Source of the DNA: Rufibacter sediminis
GTDB lineage: Bacteria > Bacteroidota > Bacteroidia > Cytophagales > Hymenobacteraceae
DNA: 64,000 nucleotides
NCBI RefSeq assembly: GCF_014269285.1
Contig: NZ_JACOAF010000011.1
Coordinates: forward strand, 1-64,000
Direction: 5' to 3'
Positions 51,331 through 61,480 of this stretch are shown piece by piece. The position numbers and the translations under genes were made by a program. Positions within the stretch are counted from its first letter, which is position 1. Every line of letters begins with the position of its first letter. Below the pieces are notes generated by a model, which made no database searches, was not told the origin of the DNA, and saw nothing but the letters and a program-made list of their open reading frames with translations.

Positions 51331-53916
51331 CTATTTTACCACCATAACTTTCCTAGTCAATTGCACATTGCCTTTTCCGGAAAAACGGATTAGGTAAATA
51401 CCGTTTGGCAAAATTGAAGTGTCTACTGATAGTTCTTCCTTCCCGTTCAAGCTTAAGGTCGATACTGATTTCCCAAGCATAGTTAAAATCTGTATTTCTC
51501 CTGTCCTTTTGGGTACTCTAATGAACAGCCTGTCTTGAACAGGGTTCGGGTACACCCTCAAGTCAGTTTCAGTGCTCAGGTTCTCCCTAATGGAGGTTAG
51601 TACTTTTGGAGAAATGGAATAGGCCAGGGTAAGATCATTGAATGAAATATCAAACTGACCGCTCTGTGCAACACTGAAGGTTAAGTTTGGCTTGCCACCA
51701 GTACTAAGTTTGGCGGTGCCGGTCAAACCACTTGCATCTGCCCAATCATCTCCGGACCAGTTGTCCGTATTGGCGAATTTGAGTTCATGGTTACCGGCTG
51801 ATATCTGCACGGCGCTGGCTTTCCAAACATCGTCCTCCAGAATCATTGGAGTGTTGCCCAAAGTCCAATTGTTGAAGGTGCCGCCCACAAACATTTTCTC
51901 TTGATGTTGGCCTTTGATAGCGTATGCCAAGGTCTGCTCATTGAAAGAAATAGTATACAGGCCGGCTTTAGCAATGGTAAATTTGATGTTGGGAGCCCCA
52001 CCAGTTGTGAGAGAAGCTGTTCCGGTGAGGCCGGTTGCATTGCCCCAGTCGTTGCCTGACCAGTTGTTGGTGTTGGCAAACTTTAGTTCATGCTCCCCCG
52101 CAGTTAATTGCAGGTTGCGCACTTCCCATTGCCCATTGTTCCACTGCATTGGATTTAAGGTAAGATTCCAACTGCTGAAAGTACCGGCTACGAACATGTA
52201 TTCTCCCCTGCAATTAACGGCATTCATGCCTCCGTCATAAACAGCCGAGGGATGGCTTACGTTGGTTACGCAGGCATTCACTTTCAGAACACCCGTAGCA
52301 GTTGCATTGGTAGTCAAGACCACTGTCCCTTGGGCATTAGTAGTTCCAGTCACAGTTTCAGTGAAAGATCCAGAAAACGACACGGAAACGGGAGCCTCGT
52401 TCACCGGATTGCCTTCTTTGTCTTGAATGATTACCATAGCGGTTCCTTTCATGACGCTTCCGGTGGTCGCCTGCGTGCCAGTGACCAAAGAGGCCACATG
52501 GACACTGGCTTCATCCTGAGGTACCGTGGTACCTGGAACTACTTTCAGGATTACGCAGCCATGGGCCGGAACGCTGGTAGAGTAGGAAGTCATACCACCT
52601 AAGTTGGAGTGGCTCCATAAATCCCTAACCTGAGCACTGCCAGTAATGCCCAGTGTGCTGAAGTTGATGCTCCTAGTCTTGCTGCTGGTCTCGCGGTTAA
52701 ACAGGCCAATGATCCAGTCTCCGTTAGATAGTTGGCCGGTCCAAATTTGGCTGTTCTCCTGGGTTGGATCATTGGTGAGCGGCTTGCCTACAAACCCGTC
52801 CTGCCTAAGGGCCAGTAATTCTTTGTTCTGGTACAACCAAAGGTCTGGGCCAATGGTATTGTATTGGTCAGAAACCGTTACGGCTCCTCCAGAGATAATG
52901 CTGGCGGAAATCACGCTTTTCTTTTCATCGTTGCCTGAGAAAGTGTTAATCCTAAGGAAATCGGGGTCTAGAATAACCTTGTTGCGGCCCGCCAGATAAG
53001 ACCAGTAGGTAAGTCCGTCCATGGCATTGGCGTACACTGACCAGCCCACGCGCTTCTCGCCCCGAGCGTTATCACTCCATTTCCACCATTTGCCCTCGCC
53101 GGTATCTTCGTTGATCCGGAACATGTGGCCGTATTGCACCTCTGCTTCAGCTTCATTGGTTAAGTGGGGCATTACCAAACTAAGGAACATGCCATTGGCA
53201 TCAGCGGCTTCTTTCATCCATTTAAGGGCGGTCAGGTAATGCTCGCGCGGCCGACTAGGACCCACTCTGCCCAAGTAACGGTCTTGGCCGGTTTCGTACC
53301 AGGAGAGAAAATCTACTCGAAAGTATTTGATGCCCAAATCTGCGTAGTATTGGATGTACCCTTTCACGTATTCTTCAGCGCCTGGCCGATCTACCTGCAC
53401 CCAAGGAAAATAGGCGTTTTCAGAGGAATTCTTCAGGCTGGAAACCAGAATGTTAGTTCCTTTTATTTTGGTAGTCTGGTCATTATCGGCTACGTGGACC
53501 CACAGCGGGTTGCCATACATTCCCAAGGTCATGCCACGCCCCTGCAAGTGGGTAGACCACCAGGCAAAGTCATGCTCCCATTTACTGGAGTGCGATTTCC
53601 GGTACCCGTTCTCATTTAGCTGTGTTACATCACCCCAGCCATCCATACAGATCATGTTGTAACCCAAGCTTTTCAGGTTGGCATCCACCCAATCCACATT
53701 GGCCATCAATACAGATTCAGGGATGTAATTTTCCTTCACCCCGTTCTGCTCTTTTACAATATGGTGCTCATACACGCTCCAGTATAAAGGACCTTTGTGT
53801 GGATTAGAAGGCATCTGACCAACTGCATCAATAGATAGCAACTGAAACATGAGGGCAAACACAAAGCCTGCGCCCTTTTTCCAAAGATTCTTCAAGTAAA
53901 GTTTATTCTCATGCAT
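51331..53916 (-). CDS. GH27/isomaltodextranase-like multidomain enzyme with T9SS signal
   Basis: The catalytic TIM barrel (about residues 40-390) resembles GH27, and especially the isomaltodextranase branch. It includes 'GMYGNPLWVHVADN', 'KYFRVDFLSWYETG' (nucleophile Asp) and 'HMFRINEDTGEGKWWKWSDN' (acid/base region). A beta domain follows, then an Ig-like Big domain (about 465-555) and two related 95-residue starch-binding-like domains with 'FxxWxLxxxPM' and 'ELKFANTxNWSGxDW'. A T9SS type A sorting sequence ends it ('LRVYPNPVQDRLFIRV'). It is probably surface-exposed, releasing isomaltose or glucose from dextran. Substrate is inferred from the neighbours. Confidence 0.8.
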   Translation of the reverse strand: MHENKLYLKNLWKKGAGFVFALMFQLLSIDAVGQMPSNPHKGPLYWSVYEHHIVKEQNGVKENYIPESVLMANVDWVDANLKSLGYNMICMDGWGDVTQLNENGYRKSHSSKWEHDFAWWSTHLQGRGMTLGMYGNPLWVHVADNDQTTKIKGTNILVSSLKNSSENAYFPWVQVDRPGAEEYVKGYIQYYADLGIKYFRVDFLSWYETGQDRYLGRVGPSRPREHYLTALKWMKEAADANGMFLSLVMPHLTNEAEAEVQYGHMFRINEDTGEGKWWKWSDNARGEKRVGWSVYANAMDGLTYWSYLAGRNKVILDPDFLRINTFSGNDEKKSVISASIISGGAVTVSDQYNTIGPDLWLYQNKELLALRQDGFVGKPLTNDPTQENSQIWTGQLSNGDWIIGLFNRETSSKTRSINFSTLGITGSAQVRDLWSHSNLGGMTSYSTSVPAHGCVILKVVPGTTVPQDEASVHVASLVTGTQATTGSVMKGTAMVIIQDKEGNPVNEAPVSVSFSGSFTETVTGTTNAQGTVVLTTNATATGVLKVNACVTNVSHPSAVYDGGMNAVNCRGEYMFVAGTFSSWNLTLNPMQWNNGQWEVRNLQLTAGEHELKFANTNNWSGNDWGNATGLTGTASLTTGGAPNIKFTIAKAGLYTISFNEQTLAYAIKGQHQEKMFVGGTFNNWTLGNTPMILEDDVWKASAVQISAGNHELKFANTDNWSGDDWADASGLTGTAKLSTGGKPNLTFSVAQSGQFDISFNDLTLAYSISPKVLTSIRENLSTETDLRVYPNPVQDRLFIRVPKRTGEIQILTMLGKSVSTLSLNGKEELSVDTSILPNGIYLIRFSGKGNVQLTRKVMVVK

Positions 53917-53967
53917 GTTCTGGTTGGCTAGTAGGTGAAGAAATGATTGTTGAGCAGTTGCCTTATC

Positions 53968-56475
53968 CTATTTGCTGATTTTGATCTCCTGGGATTTACC
54001 CGTATCCTGTAGTTTGATGAAGCAGATACCATTTTCTTTGTCCCAGGTCCAGGCAGCTTTGAAGTCATTCTCCATGCCCTCCTGAAGGGACTTCAACTTG
54101 CCTTTTTTTACTTTAGTAGTGCCAAGGATAACCGACTTAGGCTCTTGGCTTGTGTGCAGCTTGATCACCAGATTCCGGGTACCAGTAAGGGTATAACCTT
54201 TCTCTTCGCGTTCGTTCACGCGCACGCTCCAGTCCTGTTTACCGGTGGTGCTGGTAATTTTGGTTTTCGCGTAGATGTTTTTCAGGTAATTGTTGGTTTC
54301 GCCGTCGTCTTCATATAGTTCAAAAGAAGCAGTTTGGCCCTCGTTTGCCGGAAACACCTCTAAAATGATGGGGTAAGTGGGTTTCTCATGCAGGTACTGC
54401 ATCAGGGGCATCATAGGGATAATGGAGCCTTTTTTCGCGAAGACCGGGGTTATGTCCAAGGGGGCATCATAGATGATCCATTGAGAGCCGTTGTAAACGG
54501 TTTTCCCATCCTTGAAATCTATCCATTGCCCCTCTGGCAGGTACACTTTCTTTGTCACGGCGCCCTTCTCCACTACCGGGGCTACCAAGAGTTCTTTCCC
54601 AAACATGAATTGGGCATCGGCTTTGAACGTTTCCACATCATTGGGGAACTCCAGAAGTAGAGCCCGCATGAGCGGAACACCGGTATCATGTGCCTCACGT
54701 CCATAGGTGTAGATGTAAGGAAATAGCTTATACTTTAACTCAATGGCTTCCTTAGATCTACGTTCCGCGTCTGGACCAAACAGCCAAGGCTCTACGGCAA
54801 CGTTACCCTCATGATGCGCACGGCTCAGAGGATTAAACACGCCAAACTGCATCCAACGAGTGTAAAACTCTGCCATTGCAGGATAGTCTTTGATGTCGCC
54901 GCAATACCCCGAAATGTCACAGGCCCAGAACGGAATTAGGCCCATGCCCGCCGATAAACTCATGGGAATCTGGTTCGCTAATTGCCCCCATCCTTCCAAC
55001 ACATCACTGCCGTTACCGGAGTCACCGGACCAACCAAAAGTGTACCGCTGCAACCCGGCGTAGGCGGCCCGTGTCATCTGGAAAACCCGTTGATTGGGGT
55101 TATGCTTTTCAAATTGTTCTTTCACTACTTTGTCCCAAGTGAGGCCGTACACGTTGTGGATTTCCTCGTGCATGCCTAGATGGTGTTTCATGTAGAGGCG
55201 ATCCACGGCATCTTCATTGGTCCAAGCAGGTTCACCCATGTCCGTCCAGAAACCTTTCACCCCGTCGGCCACCGGTTTTTGCTGGTAGGTACCCCACCAA
55301 TCGGCCACGCCGGGTTTGGTGAAATCCACCACGCCGCAGTTACCACCCCACGGCCAAGGCATGTCATAGGATTTCCCGGTGCGGATATCGGTGGCGAAAT
55401 AACCCAAAGAATCAGCCTCGCGCCATTGCTTCTTGTTTGCCTGGGAAATCACCGGATCTTGGGAGACAATCATCTTGAAACCATCAGCGGCCAAGTCTTT
55501 CACCATCTGTTTCGGATTCTGGTAACCGCGTCCCCACTCAAAATCCTGCAGGTTCTTGGTCCAGCCTATGTCCTGGTACATTATGTCGATGGGAATTTTG
55601 CGGGCGCGATATTCTTTGGCTATGTCACGTGTCATGTCTTCGCGGGTCATAAGACCCCGGCTCTGCGAGAACCCAAACGCCCACTTAGGCGGCATAATAG
55701 GCTTGCCTGTCAATTGGGTATAGCCCTCAATGATTTGCTTATAGTTATTGCCGAAGATGAAGTAATACAGCATCTCGCCTCCGGGTGCCTCAAAGGAAAA
55801 GTAGTCATTTGACTCGCTGCCAAGCTTGAATTCTGTCTTGTGGGTGTTGTCAAAGAAGATCCCATATTTGTAACTGCTTATGAAAAACGGAATGCTTTTG
55901 TAGAGTGGGTCCTGAGTGGGGCTATAGCATGGTTGGTCACTGTTCCACATTTTGTACGTCAATCCACGCTTGTTCAACGGACCCGATTTCTCCCCTAGGC
56001 CAAAAAACTGTTCATCAGCCTTCAATGATTTGTATGCCACCAGCCGGTCACCTTCTTTTACCAGCCCTCGGTCTTTGAAATCGCTGAGCAGCAGTTTCTG
56101 GTATTTATCAAAAATCTGGAGTTGAAACGGGTCTTTATTGACCCGGATACGCAGAAAATCAGTGAAGATCTCGTACACTGTCGCTTGTTCATTCACCTGC
56201 ACGGTGCCCACGTCCTCTAGCTTTTCATTGATCACCGCAAAAGATGCATTGTTCCGTTGAAAAACGCCGGTAGGTTCATACCACACCTTTACCACGCCCC
56301 TGCTGCATAGCTCCAGCATGACTTTTTGGTTTTTTTGTGCGGTAAACACTACTTGGTTGCCGGTGATTTTATAAGAGGTGACCTTACCAGGACTTAGGGC
56401 TGTAGGTGCTGTTTGCCGGGCAAAAGCAAGACTGCTTAGAAGGAGAAATTGAAGAAAAATAAAATAGTATCTCAT
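53968..56475 (-). CDS. GH31 family alpha-glucosidase
   Basis: This 835-residue exo-enzyme has a signal peptide ('FIFLQFLLLSSLAFA'), an N-terminal beta domain ('GRQ'-type 'EVLYYFIFG' region) and the catalytic barrel. The GH31 nucleophile lies in 'GVKGFWTDMGEPAWT' and the acid/base in 'FGWSGDSGNGSDVLEGW'. 'IMYQDIGWTKNLQDFEW' and 'SLSAGMGLIPFWACDISGYC' are further barrel strands. C-terminal beta domains follow. In dextran loci GH31 members cut isomalto-oligosaccharides or dextran; which one applies here cannot be read from the sequence. Confidence 0.92.
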   Translation of the reverse strand: MRYYFIFLQFLLLSSLAFARQTAPTALSPGKVTSYKITGNQVVFTAQKNQKVMLELCSRGVVKVWYEPTGVFQRNNASFAVINEKLEDVGTVQVNEQATVYEIFTDFLRIRVNKDPFQLQIFDKYQKLLLSDFKDRGLVKEGDRLVAYKSLKADEQFFGLGEKSGPLNKRGLTYKMWNSDQPCYSPTQDPLYKSIPFFISSYKYGIFFDNTHKTEFKLGSESNDYFSFEAPGGEMLYYFIFGNNYKQIIEGYTQLTGKPIMPPKWAFGFSQSRGLMTREDMTRDIAKEYRARKIPIDIMYQDIGWTKNLQDFEWGRGYQNPKQMVKDLAADGFKMIVSQDPVISQANKKQWREADSLGYFATDIRTGKSYDMPWPWGGNCGVVDFTKPGVADWWGTYQQKPVADGVKGFWTDMGEPAWTNEDAVDRLYMKHHLGMHEEIHNVYGLTWDKVVKEQFEKHNPNQRVFQMTRAAYAGLQRYTFGWSGDSGNGSDVLEGWGQLANQIPMSLSAGMGLIPFWACDISGYCGDIKDYPAMAEFYTRWMQFGVFNPLSRAHHEGNVAVEPWLFGPDAERRSKEAIELKYKLFPYIYTYGREAHDTGVPLMRALLLEFPNDVETFKADAQFMFGKELLVAPVVEKGAVTKKVYLPEGQWIDFKDGKTVYNGSQWIIYDAPLDITPVFAKKGSIIPMMPLMQYLHEKPTYPIILEVFPANEGQTASFELYEDDGETNNYLKNIYAKTKITSTTGKQDWSVRVNEREEKGYTLTGTRNLVIKLHTSQEPKSVILGTTKVKKGKLKSLQEGMENDFKAAWTWDKENGICFIKLQDTGKSQEIKISK

Positions 56476-56683
56476 AGTGGTATAGAAACTCAGTTGGCAA
56501 AATGTGTTTTCAGGTTAGTTTCCGAAAGGAGGCGCAAATCAGTTTTTGCAGTAGTACAATCTGAGTGATGATAACTCATGCCAGTGATGGCATACTGCGC
56601 CATGGAATGGTGAATTGTAGAACCGGAAGATCAGAAATGGACAAGGAAGAGTTCTGCGGCCTCGTCAGAACCTCCCATGCTCT

Positions 56684-59413
56684 CTATTGTATCTTAATCA
56701 GGCGCATATAGTCTAACATGGCGCGGTTTACCTCTCCGTTCATGTTCTCGTTGGCAGGATCTAAGGCTAGGGTCAGTTCATGGCTGCCTTTCTCCAGTTT
56801 TACCTGCACTGCATTGGTAAAGCCCCAGTCTGACCATTCGTCTGTTCCCCTTTGCGGCAACACGATAGTGCCTAGGAGGCTATTGCCTTGCTTCAGGGTG
56901 CGGATGGCACATTTGTTTGAGGTATTGATAGGACCTTCACCGTTGGCGTACCGGAAGTCAATGGCATAGACGCCGCTTTCCGGCACCGACACCGTAAATA
57001 CTGGGGCCGTGTTCTTCGTCTTGCTGATTTCCACAAACCCCTTTCCTGAGAAACCTTTATATGCTTGGGTAGCCTTGGCTAGGCTGGTCTCTGCTTCATG
57101 AATGATTTGCTTCCCGTTTGGCACTACCGTAATTGGCTCTGTCGCGAAGGACTCATGCCCTTTGGTGTCTACAGCAACCACCTGGTACTCGGCATATTCA
57201 TTGGGATTTACTTTGAACAGGGTCTTGTCTGTTTCTTCCATCCGCTGACCATTCTTAAGTACCAGATATCGTTTCACACCCTCTGCGGCATTCCAGGAAA
57301 GCGTGGCGTTTGCGAAGGTTACGGAAGGAGCAGCCGGGGCAAACTCAACGGCCACCCGATTCACTTTGCCTTCCCCGAAAGGTTTGTTGGCTAATACTAT
57401 CTTCACTTTGTGTAGCCCTGTCAGATTACCCGAAATCTCTGAGTTGGGCAACGGCTGATTGTCTATGGTAATGGATTGGATTTGGTCACCGTAGCCGTCC
57501 ATTTCAATGTCCAGCACGGCATTGCGGTATTTGAAGTTGGTAAGCTGACGCTTACCGCCGAAGGCCTGCGGCACCACGGGATTAAATACCAGGCTATTGG
57601 CGCGGTACTCCATCCCAAAGAGGACTTTATAGGTCATGCTCAGGTTCCCGGCCAGACTCCAGAGCATGTTGCTGGAATTAATCTGGGTGCCAGCGTAGTC
57701 CCCGTTGGTGGCCACAAAGTTTTCTTTGTTGGTGAGCCATAAGGCGGCGGGACGGTAAATGGCACTCATACTCTCCACCAAAGCAGCCTCGTTCCCAGCT
57801 TTTGCGGCCGCCAAGGACCAGTATGACTGCACAAAGGGCCAGGTGGCGTTATTGTGGTACGGCGGAATGTTAGGAATCTGCGGATAGATGTTGGTGATCC
57901 CAAACGGAGTCACCGGGGTATTGGCCACAATCTGTTTCTGTTTACCTTTATCTGCGATGTCAAACAGCACGCTCAAGGCCTCTCCTAGTGCTTCTGCTTT
58001 GGGGGAAAGGGTCAGGTAGTTTCTTCCGTAAAGATATTGTCCGTAGTAGCCTTTTTCGGGCATCCAGAGGTAGTCATTGATACCCTGCTTCACTTTATGG
58101 GCAATCCCCTGGTATCTGGCCGCAGTCGGGGCATCTTGCAGCAAACCCGCCATTTCTGCCAGAATTTTATTGGCTTGGTAGAAAACCGCGTTAGTACCCA
58201 AGTTCTCCGAAGCGTAAATGTCCACGGGCTGCATCCACTCAGGGTATGTCTGCTCCCTCCAATCTAGGAAAGAGGACTCGCCCCGGAACAAGCCCGTTTT
58301 AGGGTCATACACGTTCTTCAAATCATCTTCCATAGTGTTTTTGATGATTTGATACGATTCCTGAAGCCACGCTTGGTCACCGGTCACTTTGTACAGTTCC
58401 CAAGCGGCTACGGCCCAAACAATGCGGTCTGAAGATGCTGGATACGCGCCGCCTGTACCAGTGTCTTGGATAATACGCCCGTTTTTCACCTTACGCATAA
58501 GGCTGTACTGGGCAACCTTGGGCTGTAGGGCCGCCATAGAAAGAATAATACTGTAGCTAATGTCACGTGTCCAGACACCCGCCCATTCTTTCCCGGTTCT
58601 GAACGTGCTGTCTGGCTCCACGGCATTGATCATCTCTTCTAGGGCTTGGTTGTACAAGGCATCCAAGACAGGATAGTCTGATCTGTACTGTGGAAAAGCG
58701 GAGGTATTGTGGGTCATCTTCCAGGTAGAGGCAGTGATGGTTTCATCCTTAGATGGGTTCAAAACCAAATCCAGTTCATAGATGCCGTCTTTGTCTGCAT
58801 CTTTCAGTTCCAGGTTCTTGTAATTGTGCAGGTTGTCAAAGTCCCAGGTCAGGGGAGCCGTTCCCCCGGCCACAAAAACACCCTTGAAGTCTTCTTTGTA
58901 AATTTTGTCGCCGTTGAAAGCTGTATAGAAGCCTTTTTTGGAAAACGCCTCTAAAACAGGGCGCATGTCCAGTCGGATTTTCAGTTTGGTATTGGGGGCC
59001 AGGTAAGTATTGGCCGGGATTTTGGAGCCGATGGTATTCTGCGTTCCGAAGACGATCAAAGGTGTTTCACAGCCACCATTTTCTGAGATACAGGCAAAGG
59101 AATGGTCCCTGCCAGACAGCATCTCATTGTCCTTGCCATTGATGCTAAACTTGAATTTCAGCTCAGGGCTTAGGAACTCCTTGGCCATGCTCTTGTAATT
59201 GGAAACTAGTTCTGTAGGGGAAAGTACTTTCGCCTCAAACTGGCCCTGAACAACCCGGTTAGGGTAAATGGTGTACTGTTCTGATTGGTAAATGGGCTGC
59301 TCTTGCACAACCGGCGTTGCAGTTGCAACAGGACTGTTTCCTTTTTGTGTTTGGCATGCACAAAATAAAAGGAGAGACAGCGCTAGGCTTAATTGTACAG
59401 GTTTGTTGCTCAT
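56684..59413 (-). CDS. Six-hairpin glycosidase lipoprotein, 909 aa
   Basis: The start at 59413 gives a lipoprotein signal ('LSLALSLLLFCAC', lipobox LFCAC), so the enzyme is probably outer-membrane bound. An N-terminal beta domain (about 30-240) precedes an (alpha/alpha)6 barrel (about 250-680) with 'EWAGVWTRDISYSIILSMAA', 'TGTGGAYPASSDRIVWAVAA', 'GESSFLDWREQTYPEW' and 'YPQIPNIPPYHNNATWPFVQ'. C-terminal FnIII-like and carbohydrate-binding-like domains follow. It resembles the six-hairpin superfamily (GH15/GH63/trehalase-like), but I cannot name the GH family. Its place in the PUL suggests an alpha-glucan substrate. Confidence 0.75.
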   Translation of the reverse strand: MSNKPVQLSLALSLLLFCACQTQKGNSPVATATPVVQEQPIYQSEQYTIYPNRVVQGQFEAKVLSPTELVSNYKSMAKEFLSPELKFKFSINGKDNEMLSGRDHSFACISENGGCETPLIVFGTQNTIGSKIPANTYLAPNTKLKIRLDMRPVLEAFSKKGFYTAFNGDKIYKEDFKGVFVAGGTAPLTWDFDNLHNYKNLELKDADKDGIYELDLVLNPSKDETITASTWKMTHNTSAFPQYRSDYPVLDALYNQALEEMINAVEPDSTFRTGKEWAGVWTRDISYSIILSMAALQPKVAQYSLMRKVKNGRIIQDTGTGGAYPASSDRIVWAVAAWELYKVTGDQAWLQESYQIIKNTMEDDLKNVYDPKTGLFRGESSFLDWREQTYPEWMQPVDIYASENLGTNAVFYQANKILAEMAGLLQDAPTAARYQGIAHKVKQGINDYLWMPEKGYYGQYLYGRNYLTLSPKAEALGEALSVLFDIADKGKQKQIVANTPVTPFGITNIYPQIPNIPPYHNNATWPFVQSYWSLAAAKAGNEAALVESMSAIYRPAALWLTNKENFVATNGDYAGTQINSSNMLWSLAGNLSMTYKVLFGMEYRANSLVFNPVVPQAFGGKRQLTNFKYRNAVLDIEMDGYGDQIQSITIDNQPLPNSEISGNLTGLHKVKIVLANKPFGEGKVNRVAVEFAPAAPSVTFANATLSWNAAEGVKRYLVLKNGQRMEETDKTLFKVNPNEYAEYQVVAVDTKGHESFATEPITVVPNGKQIIHEAETSLAKATQAYKGFSGKGFVEISKTKNTAPVFTVSVPESGVYAIDFRYANGEGPINTSNKCAIRTLKQGNSLLGTIVLPQRGTDEWSDWGFTNAVQVKLEKGSHELTLALDPANENMNGEVNRAMLDYMRLIKIQ

Positions 59414-59542
59414 GGCGGTTAGCAGGTAAAACTTTTGGAAGAGATTATTTAGGCACAAGTGGCCCCGGGTGATAAGCCACGCCGGACTCATCACTTCATT
59501 TTAAGCGTTCAGATGGACTGATATTTTATAGAGAGGTAATCT

Positions 59543-59578
59543 GTTTTAGAACTGTTTTTAATAAAACAGCTCTAAAAC
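59543..59578. repeat. Intergenic long inverted repeat in the PUL
   Basis: Arms of 16 bp with one mismatch (GTTTTAGA-a-CTGTTTT at 59543-59558 and AAAACAG-c-TCTAAAAC at 59563-59578) enclose a TAAT loop, between GH66 and the six-hairpin gene. There is no following T tract, so processing or regulation seems likelier than termination. Confidence 0.7.
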
Positions 59579-59638
59579 GAGAACTACCAAGAACAAGAGA
59601 TTGCCATCGATAGCAACCCAAGTACTTAGGTTTAAAAT

Positions 59639-61414
59639 TTAATATACTACCACAATCATGCTCCAATACTGTAGTTCCGGTAGCGTAAAGCTGACACTGT
59701 TACCGTTCTGAGCAAAGTTCAGTGACCTGGAAGTGCCGCCAATGTTATCGGGTGATGCGCACCATACTTTCTTCACTGTACCTGAGGCCGTGAATGTTAG
59801 CTTGGAATCCTTTACCTGAAGGGGTGCCGTCTGGATGCCTGTGTTGTCTCTCCAGTTCTGGGTTTTGGCATTTTTGAAGTTGATCAGGTGGATGACTTGA
59901 CTAGTGCCTACCTGCTTGCCAACCGCCGCTACTGCTCCTGTGGAGGCTGGCCAGTTGGTTATGCTCATCTTGCCATCAGTAGAGGAGAGCGTCACATTGT
60001 TGAACGTACCGCCATCGCGCAGCAAGTTTTGGTAGGCCACCAGAAAGTCATAGTAGTTGACCATGGCATTTTTAAGATCCTGCTTCATCACCAGATTGCT
60101 GTTAGGGAAGTACTCGTTGGCAAGCATGTGTTCTCCTAGTTCCAGGTGGGAACCGCCAAACGCGAAGATTACGGCATTAGTCATTAGGACCGAGGGCGTA
60201 TTAAAGAAGCCTGCGTTCTTAGACAAATCGTAGTTCACATAGGCCGCCAGTACGGTATTCTTGGTGTTGTTGCTAAGAGTGTTGTTCTGCTTGATTAGGT
60301 TCGCTAGATCATTATAGGTGTCAAACGGGCTCCAGACCTCGGTATAAAGGAAATCTGCATTAGATTCTGCTATCCCTTGTTGTCCGTATTGAGCTACTGC
60401 GTTTAGAACGGCGTATTTGTTTGGCGACTCAGCTTTTACCGCATTGATAAACGGCTTAAAGGTAGAAGCTAGATTTAATGCAGTTCCATCGTATTTGAAA
60501 GTAGTGCCTCTGTTGCCTAGTTGGTCCATGTGAAAACCATCAAACGCCAGGGCCTGGTACACTTTCTTATTTTGGTTGATTAGGTACTGCTGCCAGCCGG
60601 TATTGGAAGGGTCTAGCAGGTAGATGTTACTTAGGAACGGAGAGCCAAGCGGATGGAAATCTCTGTTAGTGCGGGTGTTGTCTTTGTACACAAACCATTC
60701 CCTACTCACGCCATCTGCTTCGGCGTTATCCCAAGCCCCATAGATCAAGTTGTACTGCATGGCTTTCATATTGAAGCCATGAGCGCTGCTGATGTATTTT
60801 TCAACGGTGTTGAAGTAGATATCACGGTTGATGATGTCTTTCCACGTATTGGCCGGGGTGGAGCCATTCATTGGGAGCGGCATATGATGTTTGTTGTGCC
60901 AGTCATAGAATTGGATACCGTTGATGTGGTGCCGGTTCAGATTGGTGGTAACTGCCTTTATTTCTTCATTATTCAACTGAGGAAACTTAGACACAAATCC
61001 GTACCGCGGGAACTTGATCCAGTCTGAGGAAACATCTATCCCTATAGTGGCATGTATAGTTTCTGTGTCATTGGCAGTGCTAAACACCTCGGCCAGATAG
61101 CCCCTGAAATCTGTGGTGGGTGCTTTCCAGGTCCAGGTACCAGCCGTTACCGATGCTTCACTTACCACTTGGTCCAGGTATTTGTATCTGACTTTTACGT
61201 TGGCGGGTAACCTGGAGAAATCTACCGTAAAAGTAATGTCACTGCCAGGTGCATAGGCTGCTTTATCAGTGGAGATAGCTACGTTACCGTACGCCGGAGT
61301 ACCAGAGTTTGCCGGAACTTCAACGGGTGTGGGGTCAGCATCACTATTGCTTTCTTTGCAACCAAATCCTGTTGACAGCACAAGCAAACAAGACCAAAAA
61401 AGTTTAGATGTCAT
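59639..61414 (-). CDS. GH66 dextranase lipoprotein
   Basis: This endo-enzyme cuts alpha-1,6 linkages of dextran. The start at 61414 gives a lipoprotein signal ('CLLVLSTGFGC'). An N-terminal Ig-like domain ('ISTDKAAYAPGSDITFTV') is typical of the family. The barrel includes 'RYGFVSKFPQLNNEEI', 'INGIQFYDWHNKHHMPLP', 'FDGFHMDQLGNRGT' (nucleophile Asp) and 'ADFLYTEVWSPFDTY' (acid/base Glu). At 591 residues it is complete. As an outer-membrane lipoprotein it would make oligosaccharides for SusCD import, and it defines the substrate of this PUL. Confidence 0.92.
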   Translation of the reverse strand: MTSKLFWSCLLVLSTGFGCKESNSDADPTPVEVPANSGTPAYGNVAISTDKAAYAPGSDITFTVDFSRLPANVKVRYKYLDQVVSEASVTAGTWTWKAPTTDFRGYLAEVFSTANDTETIHATIGIDVSSDWIKFPRYGFVSKFPQLNNEEIKAVTTNLNRHHINGIQFYDWHNKHHMPLPMNGSTPANTWKDIINRDIYFNTVEKYISSAHGFNMKAMQYNLIYGAWDNAEADGVSREWFVYKDNTRTNRDFHPLGSPFLSNIYLLDPSNTGWQQYLINQNKKVYQALAFDGFHMDQLGNRGTTFKYDGTALNLASTFKPFINAVKAESPNKYAVLNAVAQYGQQGIAESNADFLYTEVWSPFDTYNDLANLIKQNNTLSNNTKNTVLAAYVNYDLSKNAGFFNTPSVLMTNAVIFAFGGSHLELGEHMLANEYFPNSNLVMKQDLKNAMVNYYDFLVAYQNLLRDGGTFNNVTLSSTDGKMSITNWPASTGAVAAVGKQVGTSQVIHLINFKNAKTQNWRDNTGIQTAPLQVKDSKLTFTASGTVKKVWCASPDNIGGTSRSLNFAQNGNSVSFTLPELQYWSMIVVVY

Positions 61415-61480
61415 AATATGGTAATTTGATGCCGGCCTTCCTACTGGAGGAAAGACCGGTGTCATGTAAGTAAGGAAAGA

